Source: Neurospora crassa OR74A
Taxonomy: Eukaryota > Ascomycota > Sordariomycetes > Sordariales > Sordariaceae
Length of the DNA stretch: 64,000 nt
Assembly: GCF_000182925.2 (NCBI RefSeq)
Contig: NC_026502.1
Span: forward strand, 4,402,001-4,466,000
Direction of reading: 5' to 3'
A model generated the notes under the pieces. The model did no database searches and was not told the DNA's origin. It worked only from the letters and a program-made list of their open reading frames with translations. Positions 1 to 12,061 of the stretch are shown here, one piece after another. Made by a program: the position numbers and the translations under genes. Position 1 is the first letter of the stretch. Each line of letters begins with the position of its first letter.

Positions 1-70
1 GTCACTGCCGTGATGGCGCTCCCCGACAACACGAAAAGTTTGGGCCAAATTCACTGACACACACCCACAG

Positions 71-400
71 TCAAGGACAAGGCCCAGCACGCCGTCATCC
101 TTGACAAGTCCACTTCCGACAAGCTTTACAAGGACGTCCAGTCCTACCGCCTTGTCACCGTCGCCACCCTCGTCGACCGTCTCAAGATCAACGGCTCGCT
201 TGCCCGCCGCTGCCTCAAGGACCTCGAGGAGAAGGGTCAGATCAAGCAGGTTGTTGGACACAGCAAGATGAAGATCTACAGTACGTCTCCCTCGCCCGGT
301 TGAACTGACCGGCGACATTGGATTTCGATCAGAGACATATTCGAGAACAATTAGCTAACACGCGACTTCTACAGCCCGTGCCATTGGCGCTGACGAGTAA
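71..400 (+). CDS. rps25: 40S ribosomal protein eS25, 3' part (last two exons)
   Basis: This is the C-terminal part of a small-subunit ribosomal protein; its 5' exons lie before the window. Two exons are visible, 71-280 and 375-400, separated by an intron at 281-374 (GTACGT donor, TTCTACAG acceptor). Bases 1-70 look like the end of an upstream intron, with a CACTGAC branch-like site and a CCACAG acceptor. The translation starts within a split codon and includes VKDKAQHAVILDKST, the winged-helix core with LKINGSLARRCLKDLEEKG, and ends YTRAIGADE. The KINGSLAR block and the IYTR end are typical of eS25, which sits in the 40S head near the E site and helps IRES-driven initiation. Identification comes from the remembered family pattern and is strong. 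Confidence 0.9.
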
Positions 401-3400
401 ATGTCCAAACACCTAGCGATTTTCTTGACATGACGGACCGGCAGACTTGAAAAGGTGGTTCGTCAGCGACAAGAAGGGGTTTGACTTTTTTGATCGGGCT
501 ACGTCTCTGGTGGGAATGGTCAATCTTTGCATGCACAATGCACACGGTGTAGCATTTTAGTGGGAGGGGAATCGGGAAGTGCTCCTCAGATTCTTTACAC
601 AATCACACTGGGATTATGCATCGATCGGAAGATACGAACGGAACGACCAAGATCACGACAAACGAACGGGGCAGACTCGCCTCCTATCTGCCTGGGAAAG
701 AGCTGTACCCGAGTTCGATGCTTACGTGCAAGCCGTGTGTGTGCGCGCCTAGTCCGATGGGAACGGCCCATGGGCAGTTCTCTATGATACCCCAATCCAT
801 GGAAGAGGACAAGAAGGACTAGAGGCGGTAGAATAGGAAACTAATTTACTGCCTCAAAGCAACATCTGAGTTCACACGATATGCCAGTGACGTATGTGAA
901 TGATGTATGGACCTATCGATGGCTGGATGGAATTCTCCACGACACTAGTCCAGCCCTATGATGAACAGGTCCCATATCGTGTACACTATGACCGCGCCTG
1001 GCCGTTGAGGTATCCGGTCACGGTCATGGAAGTGGACAAAGCTAATTAAATTTCTTATCGAGTGCCTCTTATCTGCCAGACTCCGTTGAACCCATCTCGG
1101 TGAGAAGAATCCGAGAATCTTAACTACCTACGCTTCATACAATGTCGGATCCAGGTACCTCCTACCTCATACACGGGAACAACGTTCTTATAATCCAACT
1201 CGGGTCTGAACCTGCTGCTCAATCGTGTTCATCTCTTAAGGTATATTGCCTCCTTGAGAACACTATCTTTCCAGCCCAAACATAGTGGCTTATATTCGAC
1301 ATGCACACACTCAGGATCCTATCCGGGATTTGCTCCCCGGACAAACATTCGTGATCAGAACTCAACTCTTTCCCCCTTTCCAGTCTCACCTATGCTTGTC
1401 GTACCTCGGTATCCATTTGCAATTCATAGAATTAGTTCAAGGCGTCTCAGGTCTAGTTTCTTAAGGCTTACTGGTGGCTGGCGCATCAAGTCGGACATTT
1501 CACTGTCTGCTGTGGTCTCATACCTGGCTGGCATCAAACTTTGAACATGGGGATCAACAAGGGATAATGCCGCCTTTGGAAGCAATTACTCCGTACCTCG
1601 ATATTTCACGCTATACCACCTATTCATCCGTGCTTCGTGGTTTCCTTGTCTCTTGCTTCGTTGCTTGGCACCCTGAATTTGCAAGAGCATCGCAGACGCG
1701 CATTTGCTTGTTCCCTCGGTAGATGGCTGCTCCCGCGCCAGATTGTGTGAGCTGAGACCGAGGAATATCATGCCATCTTCCGCACAATCAGACAAGCTGA
1801 GCACGTTGACAGAAGGCATGAAGTTGAATCAATGGGTTCACTCGTTACAGCCAAGGTTGGCGCCATGACCATCAAAATTGATGGTAAAAAGACGGCAGAC
1901 GGGTTACGCGCAAGCTGTCCCATCGTTCTCTTCTGTAAAGCGGAAAGGTGAGTCCCAAATATTGTATTGTCCATGTGCCTGCAATCGTCTCATCTGCAAA
2001 GCATGTCTCGCCGCTGGTATGTTCATGAACTCTGGATACCTGAGAGCACGTGAAAGCTCGATACGGGTGAGGTTATCTCCAGGTCCGGTCCAGCGACCCG
2101 AACCTTGTCGGCTTGGCATGAACAGACCCCCTCCGGCCGGCACCTTGACGGCTTGTGGGATGCATTAGGCATTCGAAGCAAATGGCACAGATAGGCCATG
2201 TTGCCGCCACCCTCTTCCTCTTTACTTCACCTTTCGTATTCAATGGTTTTCGTCTACACATCGGACTCACCGTCCCCCGTCAAGACCGTGTCGCATGGGC
2301 CCTAGAGAGCTGTTGGAGCTTTGCCCATTCTCGAACTCTCATTGACCGAAGCTGTTGCCCCGAATTGCCGCCCGTTGCCGTCGTCGTTTGCCACATGCCC
2401 TGCGAGCGACGCCATCCTGGGCGGTTCAGGCTTTCAGCGGTTACGGATGGTGAACAGGAGGGGGGGGGTGCACAATTGGTGCTTGAAATGTTAAGGCCGG
2501 GGGCTGCAGCATGACGTTGCAATGCCACTGGGCCTGGGACCACAGCCAAAAGGGAAGTCGAACTCGTGAGCGAGGTACATATGATTTCCTTGTGATCCAT
2601 CATAGCGAACCATGGGGAAGTTCTGGAATACTCCGACTCGGATATCCAGGAGATGAAACTTTCGGAAGTCAAGATGACCGAGTCGGTATGGACGTTTTCC
2701 GTCTCTTTCGCATGACAGCCGAATCTCTGCCCGTGGGGCCGGGAGTTCTAGGTTCGAGTTCGTCGCAGACCGCGGCTCCAGCTGCCGCGTGCCAAGAAAT
2801 CAATCTGACTCGGGTCTTGGCCAACGCAAAGCGTGGAGGGTGTTTGTTGGAGGGGGACGAGACTGGGGAGCGAGGGGGGAAGCGAGGGTGGGGGACGGGG
2901 AGGGGGGGGGGGTTCGAACTTCGAAGACAGAAGGCTCCCTTCGAAACGTGGGAATCCCAAGACAGTGGATGACAGCCAGTCCTCAAAATGCCTACCTACA
3001 ACTCGGTCCATCCTCGTATTTGAGACAACGAGGAAATACATAGCCGAGGGCACTCTGAAAATATCGCGAGCACTGCAATGAACGGTGAAGACGAAGGGGC
3101 GGTCGGCTGCCGTCTATATGTAAATAACCAGTTTCACGATGGCGGCTGGCGTCTGTTAGCTGCTGGACTTCGTGGCACCTCAAAACACACAAGTTACTGC
3201 TGAGGGATAAACTGATACGTGTAATTATAGCCAGCGAACAGATTGGGCGCTGATGCGTCCAATTGGGTGACGACGAAATGGTTCTTGTTACAAGCCTGAC
3301 TGGAGCCTTTCGGGCTTTACCGGCCGGCAGTGCAGGGAACCTGACTGTCAGCGCGGCACAAGCAGGAGTGGTATGAGCTGTCACGGGCTGCCAGCAGCTG

Positions 3401-3719
3401 CAAGGTCGCTCGTTCTGGTAAAGGTGCAAGTAGACGGCCCGTGCGCAGTGCTTGAGCAGCCCAGCCAGGGGCCCGGGAAGATTCGGTCGCGGTGGGCTAG
3501 TAGGTAGCGGCTGGCTGGCGCCCGCACAAAGTGAAAACTGGGCCTGCTTCCTTGTCTCCGCTGCGAAATTTTTCGTCGGCCCCCCCTTGGAAGCCCCAGA
3601 CCCCCAGTCGGCTGCAGAATATATTCTCGCGACTTCTTCCTCTTCCCCTCGTAGCAGAGCTTGGTCTTTTCTCTCCATCTCCACTCCTCTCTTTTTACAG
3701 CAAGGAAAGGAATATCACA
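401..3719. other. Intergenic region between rps25 and the ADP/ATP carrier gene
   Basis: No convincing gene was found here; the open frames are short, overlap on both strands and have no recognisable product. It should hold the rps25 3' UTR and the carrier promoter. The clearest local feature is a G-rich purine tract at about 2850-2912 with several runs of four or more G, and a shorter G9 run near 2460. Confidence 0.6.
3625..3712 (+). promoter_or_regulatory. CT-rich leader upstream of the ADP/ATP carrier gene
   Basis: A pyrimidine-rich stretch (CTTCTTCCTCTTCCCCTC, then CTTTTCTCTCCATCTCC and CCTCTCTTTTTACAG) ends just before the start codon at 3720. CT-rich blocks near the start site are common in highly expressed fungal housekeeping genes. 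The role here is inferred; no transcription start was measured. Confidence 0.4.
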
Positions 3720-5189
3720 ATGGCGGAGCAACAGAAGGTCTTGGGCATGCCGGTATGTTTTGCCCCTCTCTCTCGCCCAGCACGTTGATGTCGTGGTCGT
3801 CGTTGTCGTTGTCGTCATTTCCCTGGTCGATCGGTCGGGCAGGCAGTCCAAGGGGATCGTCCATCGCGACCTCAGCCAGCCCTCGCAGGTCACGGCGCGA
3901 TAGCAATCAACAACAACCATTGGGCTCTCCGATTTCATCAGTCGGTCGACAGTGATGGTCTTGATCTATCGCGTCTTGGTGACTGCGTTTGCATGTCGAC
4001 CACCACCGGGAAATGCGGGGACACGACCTGACATCTTTGTTTGCTTATCGCGACATAACAACATGCTAACATCGCCCCTCTTCTACAGCCCTTCGTGGCG
4101 GACTTCTTGATGGGTGGTGTCTCTGCCGCCGTCTCGAAGACTGCTGCCGCTCCCATTGAGCGTATCAAGCTCCTCGTCCAGAACCAGGTACGTTCCAATA
4201 ATTACCTCATTCTCCCATGATCGACAGGAGAAGGAAATCAACTTGGCCTCTGTGATCCGCGCGTGCGGTAGCAGTCTCAGCAAGTCTATCTGGCTGTCAC
4301 GTGCCATTCCTTTAACGTCGGCGATGGGAGAACGAGCATCCCTCCACATCTTGGTCCAGGTATACTGACGACCCCCTAGGATGAGATGATCCGTGCCGGC
4401 CGTCTCGACCGCCGCTACAACGGTATCATCGACTGCTTCAAGCGCACCACCGCCGATGAGGGTGTCATGGCCTTGTGGCGTGGCAACACCGCCAACGTCA
4501 TCCGTTACTTCCCTACCCAGGCCCTGAACTTCGCTTTCCGTGACAAGTTCAAGAAGATGTTCGGCTACAAGAAGGACGTCGATGGCTACTGGAAGTGGAT
4601 GGCCGGTAACCTTGCCTCCGGTGGTGCTGCTGGTGCCACTTCCCTCCTCTTCGTCTACTCCCTCGACTACGCCCGTACCCGTCTCGCCAACGACGCCAAG
4701 TCCGCCAAGAAGGGTGGTGAGCGTCAGTTCAACGGTCTCGTCGATGTCTACCGCAAGACCATCGCTTCCGATGGTATTGCCGGTCTCTACCGTGGTTTCG
4801 GTCCCTCCGTCGCTGGTATCGTCGTCTACCGTGGTCTCTACTTCGGTCTCTACGACTCCATCAAGCCCGTCCTCCTCGTCGGTGACCTCAAGAACAACTT
4901 CCTTGCCTCTTTCGCTCTCGGCTGGTGCGTCACCACCGCCGCTGGTATCGCCTCTTACCCTCTTGACACCATCCGTCGTCGCATGATGATGACCTCCGGT
5001 GAGGCCGTCAAGTACAAGTCTTCCTTCGATGCCGCTTCCCAGATCGTTGCCAAGGAGGGTGTCAAGTCTCTCTTCAAGGGTGCTGGTGCCAACATTCTCC
5101 GTGGTGTCGCCGGTGCTGGTGTCCTCTCCATCTACGACCAGCTCCAGGTCCTCCTCTTCGGCAAGGCCTTCAAGGGTGGTTCCGGTTAA
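3720..5189 (+). CDS. aac: Mitochondrial ADP/ATP carrier
   Basis: This carrier exchanges cytosolic ADP for matrix ATP across the inner mitochondrial membrane. Three exons are inferred, 3720-3752, 4089-4187 and 4380-5189, giving 313 residues, which is the length I recall for the N. crassa protein. The start gives [11 protein letters not shown], and both introns fall between whole codons. The three mitochondrial-carrier repeats are present, with Px[DE]xx[KR] signatures [14 protein letters not shown] and PLDTIRRR. The ADP/ATP-carrier-specific RRRMMM motif is present in [11 protein letters not shown]. The first intron (336 nt) is unusually long for this window and contains GTCGTC-type repeats. The last exon is strongly biased to C-ending codons, as expected of an abundant protein. 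Confidence in identity is very high. Confidence 0.97.
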
Positions 5190-5874
5190 ATTTCCCAACC
5201 TCAATGTGCTAAACTTTGAAGTTGAGGAGATGACCCTTTTTGGGGATGGAGATCAAACCGTTTCTCTTCGGGATCTATCTCTGACGGAGGGTTTCGAAAA
5301 GGTTCCGACGATGGACTCAAGCGTTGAGCCATTGTCCGGTTGAGGAGGAGGTTTCGCGGGCTATATACCAATTCCCCGCTGTAATACAAGATCCTTAGCT
5401 GTTTCCCCATGTGTATTCTCCTTTGCCTTTGGCAACATCATCTTTCCGCCGTTTCCTTTGCATGCGTCTCTTAGATCCCCTTTGACGATAGGTAGTTTGG
5501 CGAATTCATGGGTTTCCTTTCCGAACTTCGTTTATCAAGTCAGTGAAGTGATTGTGCACCGCCTTCGAATGCGTGAAATGCATGCGAACATGTGAACATG
5601 TGAACATCGATGTAGATTTCGGTCTGGGGTCTCGAGACGGGTTCTGACGGACCAGTTACGTAAATACGATTTGGGGTATCTTTGTCGCGTCGCGTCTCCA
5701 GGCGATTGGACTTCCAACCACCAAACATCATTTGAATGTACTCTCTTGACTTGCGATAGCTTTGCGCTCCCAGCTTTAGTTTCGTCACTGCCCTCTTGAT
5801 CATTCACGCCGTCTCCTATTACCAAATTCAGCGCCTTTAGAGCAGAATCGGAAATAAGCGACGGATCAGTTGCA
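5190..5874. other. Spacer between carrier gene and CENP-X-like gene
   Basis: The two genes run in the same direction with about 685 nt between them. It should hold the carrier 3' UTR and the next promoter. I see no additional gene; the minus-strand open frames here run through the start of the next gene and have no family match. Confidence 0.5.
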
Positions 5875-6597
5875 ATGCCTCCCAAATCTACCTCCACGGC
5901 CTCCAGCAGCCGGCGCGGTACGCCTTCCATTTCCCGTAGTCGCATTTGGTTCAATTCCGCTCCCAACACCCATCCGAAAGCTAACATGACCTTTACAGCT
6001 CCCGCCGGCGCCAAACGTGGCTCTACCTCAGCAGACCCCTCCTCCTCGAAGCGACGCCGCGAAACAACGGACACAATCGAGCTCGCCTCCGTCCAAGACG
6101 ACGAAGATCTGGACATGTTTCCTCACAGCGAAATCAACAATGACCTTACCATGCTCGGCTCAGATGAGGAAGAAGATGAAGAAGAGCAACCGGAGACGGA
6201 CACGAATGGGCCCCAGCGACGACGACAGATGCAGCGTAAGAACCGAAACGACTCGGAAGACGCTGACGACTCAGACCGGTACCAGCCACAGCAGGAGTCT
6301 GATGCTGAAGAGCAACAAGAGGAAGCAGAGGAGGACTCGGACGAAGAGGAACGGCCCACGGTCCCCTCGGAGCTGTTGACGAGGTTATTGTACGAGTTCT
6401 TCGAGAGCGACAAGACCAAGATAACGAAGGATGCGAACGAGGCAGTGGCGCGCTATGTGGATATCTTTGTGAGGGAGGCGATTGCGAGGAGTGTGGTAGA
6501 GAGGGAAGGGGGGAATGGGACGACTTCGGGAGGGGGAGGCTTCTTGGAGGTGGAGGATTTAGAGAAGATTGCGCCTCAGTTGTTGTTGGATCTCTGA
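5875..6597 (+). CDS. CENP-X / MHF2-like histone-fold protein
   Basis: CENP-X (Mhf2) pairs with CENP-S (Mhf1). The complex works at kinetochores and with the FANCM/Mph1 helicase at stalled forks. A probable intron at 5918-5998 (GTACGC donor, CTAAC branch, TTTACAG acceptor) is 81 nt, stop-free and in frame; removal gives 213 residues with the junction RRAPAGAK. The N-terminal half is low complexity: Ser/Arg-rich, then strongly acidic with many D/E and Q runs. The C-terminal part begins VPSELLTRLLYEFF and continues through an Ala-rich helix (TKDANEAVARYVDIF) to a final LEVEDLEKIAPQLLLDL. This matches the short CENP-X fold, whose last helix typically contains an EDLEKI-P-QLLLD pattern. The long acidic N-terminal extension is an elaboration over the roughly 80-residue vertebrate protein. 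Confidence 0.8.
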   Translation: MPPKSTSTASSSRRGTPSISRSRIWFNSAPNTHPKANMTFTAPAGAKRGSTSADPSSSKRRRETTDTIELASVQDDEDLDMFPHSEINNDLTMLGSDEEEDEEEQPETDTNGPQRRRQMQRKNRNDSEDADDSDRYQPQQESDAEEQQEEAEEDSDEEERPTVPSELLTRLLYEFFESDKTKITKDANEAVARYVDIFVREAIARSVVEREGGNGTTSGGGGFLEVEDLEKIAPQLLLDL

Positions 6598-8626
6598 TCT
6601 GTTGATGGGAGAGATGAGGGAGGGTTCATGCCTCCTACTCCGTGGGCACCCGGCAAGCTCAGCTCGACCGACAGTACCTATGATCATGGTATCGGCATCT
6701 GGCGGAGCTCATCTGCGCACTTACCAAGCTACGTCTGTCAAAAGGAGGTTGCGGAACGCTCGTTGTGCCTGGCGTGGATTCTTTGTCGTACAACGCCGGT
6801 TCACGATGATAAACAATGGCACAAGCAAGTCAAACGTCAAGAAAGGGACTACAGAGCAGCGAGTGAGATCTGTACGGCTCAAGCTCGAGGACGGGCATTT
6901 ACCGTTATTCGCCAGTCTAGATGGGAAGTGTGATAGAGGGGAGTTCAAGACAATACTTGTTTATTCGCCAGGACCTGGTAGAGGTAGCTTGATAGTCGAT
7001 GATGACAGATGGCTGATGTACAATATGCAGGGCAGGCTCGCAATTTCCAATGCTCGGAACAACTTCGATAGCCATGTGGTTTTCCATCGTCCTTTCCAAC
7101 CCTATTAGCTTCCCACCATCACTGTGTAGAGGTACGAAGGAAGGGAGAAAGGTCTAGACCGTCTAATCACCGAGACCCCCAAGCTCAGACCCCGTCTTAG
7201 CTCTGATATCACGACTGATGCTAATTCGTCCCAACGCCCAACTTTGGCACTTTGACATTTCCGACATCGGCCCTCGGATCGATGAGATCCAGCAAGCGAA
7301 GATCTAGAAGGTTAATCGAGTCGTGGAGGGAGTGAAACCGGATCCGTGTATCAGATGCGTCGCAGATCTCATTGGCGATGGTCGGGTGCCGGCTGTGCTC
7401 TGACCCCTGGTCACAGACGGCCCCTGGCGCTTAGTAGCAGGGATCCAAACCTTAATTCGGCTTTGCGCTTTCTCTTTGCTTGGCTTCCAGATTTCGGTAT
7501 CGTGCAGTTTGAGTAATTGAGATGGAGATGATGGGCTTTGGCTTCATGGAGTGATCCAGACGGGTGGGCAGGTGGCAAAGTGTCACAGAGATATCAAGAT
7601 CTTCACAAACTTCAACCGAACCCAATTTAGCAGTACGATCTTCAGTTCGCAAAGCAGACAAGTGACAACTTTCGTTTCATTCTCTCCCCAGTGTTATTCC
7701 ACTTTCCTTCGTTACAGTCCAGTCATGGAGGCATTCAGGCGCATTCTTTACAAGACCCAATTCACCTATCACTCTATTCTCTATAGATGCCGGTACGAGC
7801 TTTACCATCGTACACGCTTCACAAGGTTGGGTAGAAATCCAACCTATCTCAAGTTCGCTACAGCCATTGTTTTCGTTTCGACTTCTGGGGCTATACCGAG
7901 GTGCCTTGATTAAGAGGTACCTTGCCGAAACGAAGTTTTGAGGGGAATAAGCCAGCTTCTTCAAAGAGCAATACTCTTTTTGCTATTGTCAACAGCTGGT
8001 GTCTTTGGTGTAAGTATATCCCCAGCTGATATGGCCCCGTTCCTGCCCCGAAAACTCCAAACACCGTGATGTTTCAATACCACACTCCGTCGTGGCTACT
8101 ATGGAGCCTAATATGGATCCTCTACCCCAGAATGTCAAGTCCCTCTGTCGATGAAACCTAACATGTTGCTAACCATGGTATGACATGGATATCTCTAGGC
8201 TCCATCGACATCAGAGCGATTCATAAAAATTTTGGGCCTGGGCAGTTGACTTATATCCTCACAATACCCTCTCCATCTCTTTCCTGGGCTTATTTTTTCG
8301 TCATCGTCTTCCCTATCCTCCATCGTAACCCACTACACGGGTCGTTTCTCTTCTTTTCTCTCTTCCTTTCTTTCTCCGCCGTCGTTCGGTCTTTACCTTT
8401 CGAATTGGCCAGGCTGGTCCTACCTACTACCTCTTTTTGGTCTTCGACAATAATACAGCGCTAGTCGCTTTTACATCTTACTACCATATTCCCTCTCATT
8501 TAACCCGACGACGACGACGACGACAAACCGCTAGACGGAAGACGGTCTTTTAAGTTGAATTTCCCTTTACCAGATCTTCAAATACCTACCTACATATACA
8601 CACTCAACACAACAACAAATTATAAA
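6598..8626. other. 2-kb intergenic region
   Basis: No supported gene. One copy of the recurrent TAGAGGTA motif lies at 7127-7134. A GAC triplet repeat (about 8507-8524) and a CT-rich stretch (about 8330-8400) precede the cupredoxin gene and probably belong to its promoter or leader. Confidence 0.5.
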
Positions 8627-9546
<920 letters not shown>

Positions 9547-9977
9547 TTCACGAAAGTGGAGCAAGGTGGAGAGGTTGAATTGACGATGGAATCCTCGAGT
9601 TGGATTGTACGATGTTTTAAGAAGGGTAACTGACTTTCTCGGTTTCGGCGCGCTGGCTCATGTTTGTTTGTCAGCGACGTTGTTTTTTTTCTTTCTTTTT
9701 TTGGGGTTTAGAGCCGGGCACTAGATTGCTGCGAGCGTGGCATTGTTGGTTGGGTAGAGGTAGATTTTGCATGAAATCGAGTGTCATGATCCTCTGGTAT
9801 TTTGTTCTGTTCGATGTTTAAACTGTTCAAACTGTACTTTGATCCCTTGGTAAGTATTTGCTCGACCTGTTACTGTCAAGAGAAAGAATCAATACTGCAC
9901 TGCCGCAGAGTTCATTGGATAAGAAATGAATTTGTTCTGTTTTCCATACCAATACCACCATCCTCAGGAGTCATGTC

Positions 9978-10927
9978 CTAGTGCTTCTTCTTTTCCTCCT
10001 CCGGCGGTGACCTAGGCGTCCTGCCCCTCCCCGCCGCCTCACACAGCTTGGGCACTGGTTCCTTCTTCAACCAGTCCTTGTCTCTCTTGACATAGCCCAC
10101 GAATCTGTACTTCTTGCTCTTCCCGAAGAAGTTGGCCCAGTGCTTCAAGGCATCGTTGACCTTTTTCAGGGCCTCCTCCATTTCTTTCCTCTTCAACTGC
10201 TTGAGTTCTTCTGGGGTCCAGTACTTGTTGTCCACGGCAGGGTCGTCGAGAGGAAGGAACATTTCCTCGACACCGCGCAGGTCGGGGGTGCGGTCCTCGG
10301 CGAAGCAGCCGGTGACGTAAGCGCGCGAAGCGTCAACGCCGGCAAAGACGTGGTAGGAACCGCCCGGACCGTAGGTGCGTCGGTTGGCGGAGACGTCGTA
10401 GATGGTGCCGTTGATTGCGAGATAAATGGGTTTGGATTCATCGGTGCCATCGAAGGCGGCGAGTTCGGCCGGGGTGAGGTAGATGGGGCCGCGCTACGTC
10501 ACCGCCTTGTCAGCTGGTGCTGCTGGACCAGCGGCTGGAGAAGAGAAGCATCGATCGAAGGACCTACCAGTTGAGACTTCCACCATTCTAACTGGAGATA
10601 GTTGGGCGGGTGAGACATGCCCCAGAAGAAGGACTCGCCATTGGAGATGAGGTAGCTGAGACCGCAAGAGGCCAGGAAGAGGAAGGAAATGACACGGAGG
10701 ATATCGAGGAGCCAGGGGTTGGATTCGTCTTCGTCTTCGATTCGGCGTTTGGGAGCTTTCTGCTTCTTGCCGCCATTTCGGGATTCGGAGTGGGGAGGAA
10801 AGCCGGGGCGGATGATCTCTTCGACATCGGAGTCTTCGGTAGCTGAGGCCGTATCGTGACCGGGCTCGTTGGTGGGAGGTGTCTTGGATTCGGGCTTGCG
10901 CCGGCGGACGGTGTCGGTATCGGCCAT
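9978..10927 (-). CDS. Membrane-anchored MAPR / cytochrome b5-fold heme-binding protein
   Basis: This belongs to the membrane-associated progesterone receptor (MAPR) group, whose cytochrome b5-like domain binds heme and can support P450 enzymes. Exons on the minus strand are 10927-10568 and 10493-9978, giving 291 residues; the intron has GTAGGT...CGTAG ends. I start at the ATG giving MADTDTVRRRK because the longer in-frame start only adds untypical residues. The N-terminal 70 residues are charged and disordered. A membrane segment follows, DILRVISFLFLASCGLSYLI (about residues 75-94). The b5-fold domain begins GPIYLTPAELAAFDG and includes YGPGGSYHVFAGVDASRA, the hallmark MAPR block, where tyrosines serve as heme ligands. 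The C-terminal third is Lys-rich with a helical EELKQLKRKEMEEALKK. It is convergent with the cupredoxin gene and divergent from the coiled-coil gene at 12062. Confidence 0.85.
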
Positions 10928-12061
10928 GTTGATGATATTATGGCTACTTAGTGATATGTGAACATGCAAAGAAGAACAAGACTGAGAGAAACAGCAATGG
11001 AATGGAACAGGTGGTAACTGAATGCAATGAACAGATCGATGTTGCGACGCCGAGAGAACTAATGGAAGGGTGAGTGGAAAGGAAGGAAGCTTCCGTTTCC
11101 CTTTCCAAGCTCCCGTCTCCGGGCTAAAGGTCCCCTGTTCCCGATGGACATGTCATCTCGGTCGTCAATTGGGCAAAATGGGATGCACAAAGGATGCTAA
11201 ATGCAAGGCTGGCCAATGGCTTGAAGGCAGGCGGGGTTCCCACGTGTTTACTGCATCTGTCAAGTACATAAGTAAGTACTAAGCTTGAGCTCGTTACCCA
11301 GGCAACACGGCGCACCTGGAAGCCATTGCGCAGAGCTATGGACACTGTACAAGTAAACAGATTTTCTCCAATTTGCCCGAGGTCGTAAAACCAGCCAGGC
11401 TGCCCGAAGGAATACATAGTGTACAAGGAGGGGCAGGCGCGGGATGGAATGAATCAATTATTTCATCGAACATGTCTTGTGGTTCCTTTGTCTGCATATC
11501 CCATCTGTTCACCGAAATCCTTTTTTGTTTACTGCGCAACTCAATTACATCAGAGTGTGGTGCATCTCGAGTCATTTTGTCTTCCATTTGTGAGGAGTAA
11601 ACACAGCCCGGTGCTCGATGTGGTGTGCCGATAGCACTGTGCCCTTGTGCAGTGTTGACAGAGAAACAAACCCAGGCACCCAAACCCCGAAAAATAAACC
11701 AAGCTGGGGAAAAACGACTGGCCCGCCTGACGCAACCTGAATCTTTCCACAAACATCCACACTACTGCAAGGCGGAATCCCAGATCAACCACCCGATCCG
11801 CATTTGATCTTTTCCACCTATTGATGGTCCAAAGCCGAATGACGCAGTATTGCCTCTAGAGATCCCCGAGATACCCCCCTTCCCGCGACAAGTCGCACCG
11901 TCGAACGCGTCTTTGTCAACCAACATTGTCAACCTCCATCAACATTGCATTGTCGACATCGAGCGACTACCACCACCACCACTACATGTCACTTATCCTG
12001 TCGCCCATCGCATCCATTACATTGCATTGATCCCATCAATTTTCACACAACACCGCCAGCC
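10928..12061. other. Shared upstream region of two divergent genes
   Basis: About 1.1 kb separates the MAPR gene (minus) from the coiled-coil gene (plus). It should contain both promoters. A 138-codon minus-strand open frame at 11336-11752 has no recognisable domain and overlaps other frames, so I do not call it a gene. Confidence 0.5.

Noticed and set aside
2511-2972. 153-codon plus-strand frame
   Set aside because: Its C-terminal half is translated from the G-rich tract; no family resemblance.
4083-5204. 373-codon minus-strand frame opposite the ADP/ATP carrier
   Set aside because: It is a shadow of the strongly codon-biased carrier exon; its Asp/Gly/Thr/Val-rich translation has no domain.
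11336-11752. 138-codon minus-strand open frame in the divergent promoter region
   Set aside because: Translation is compositionally random, overlaps other frames and has no signal, domain or splice evidence.
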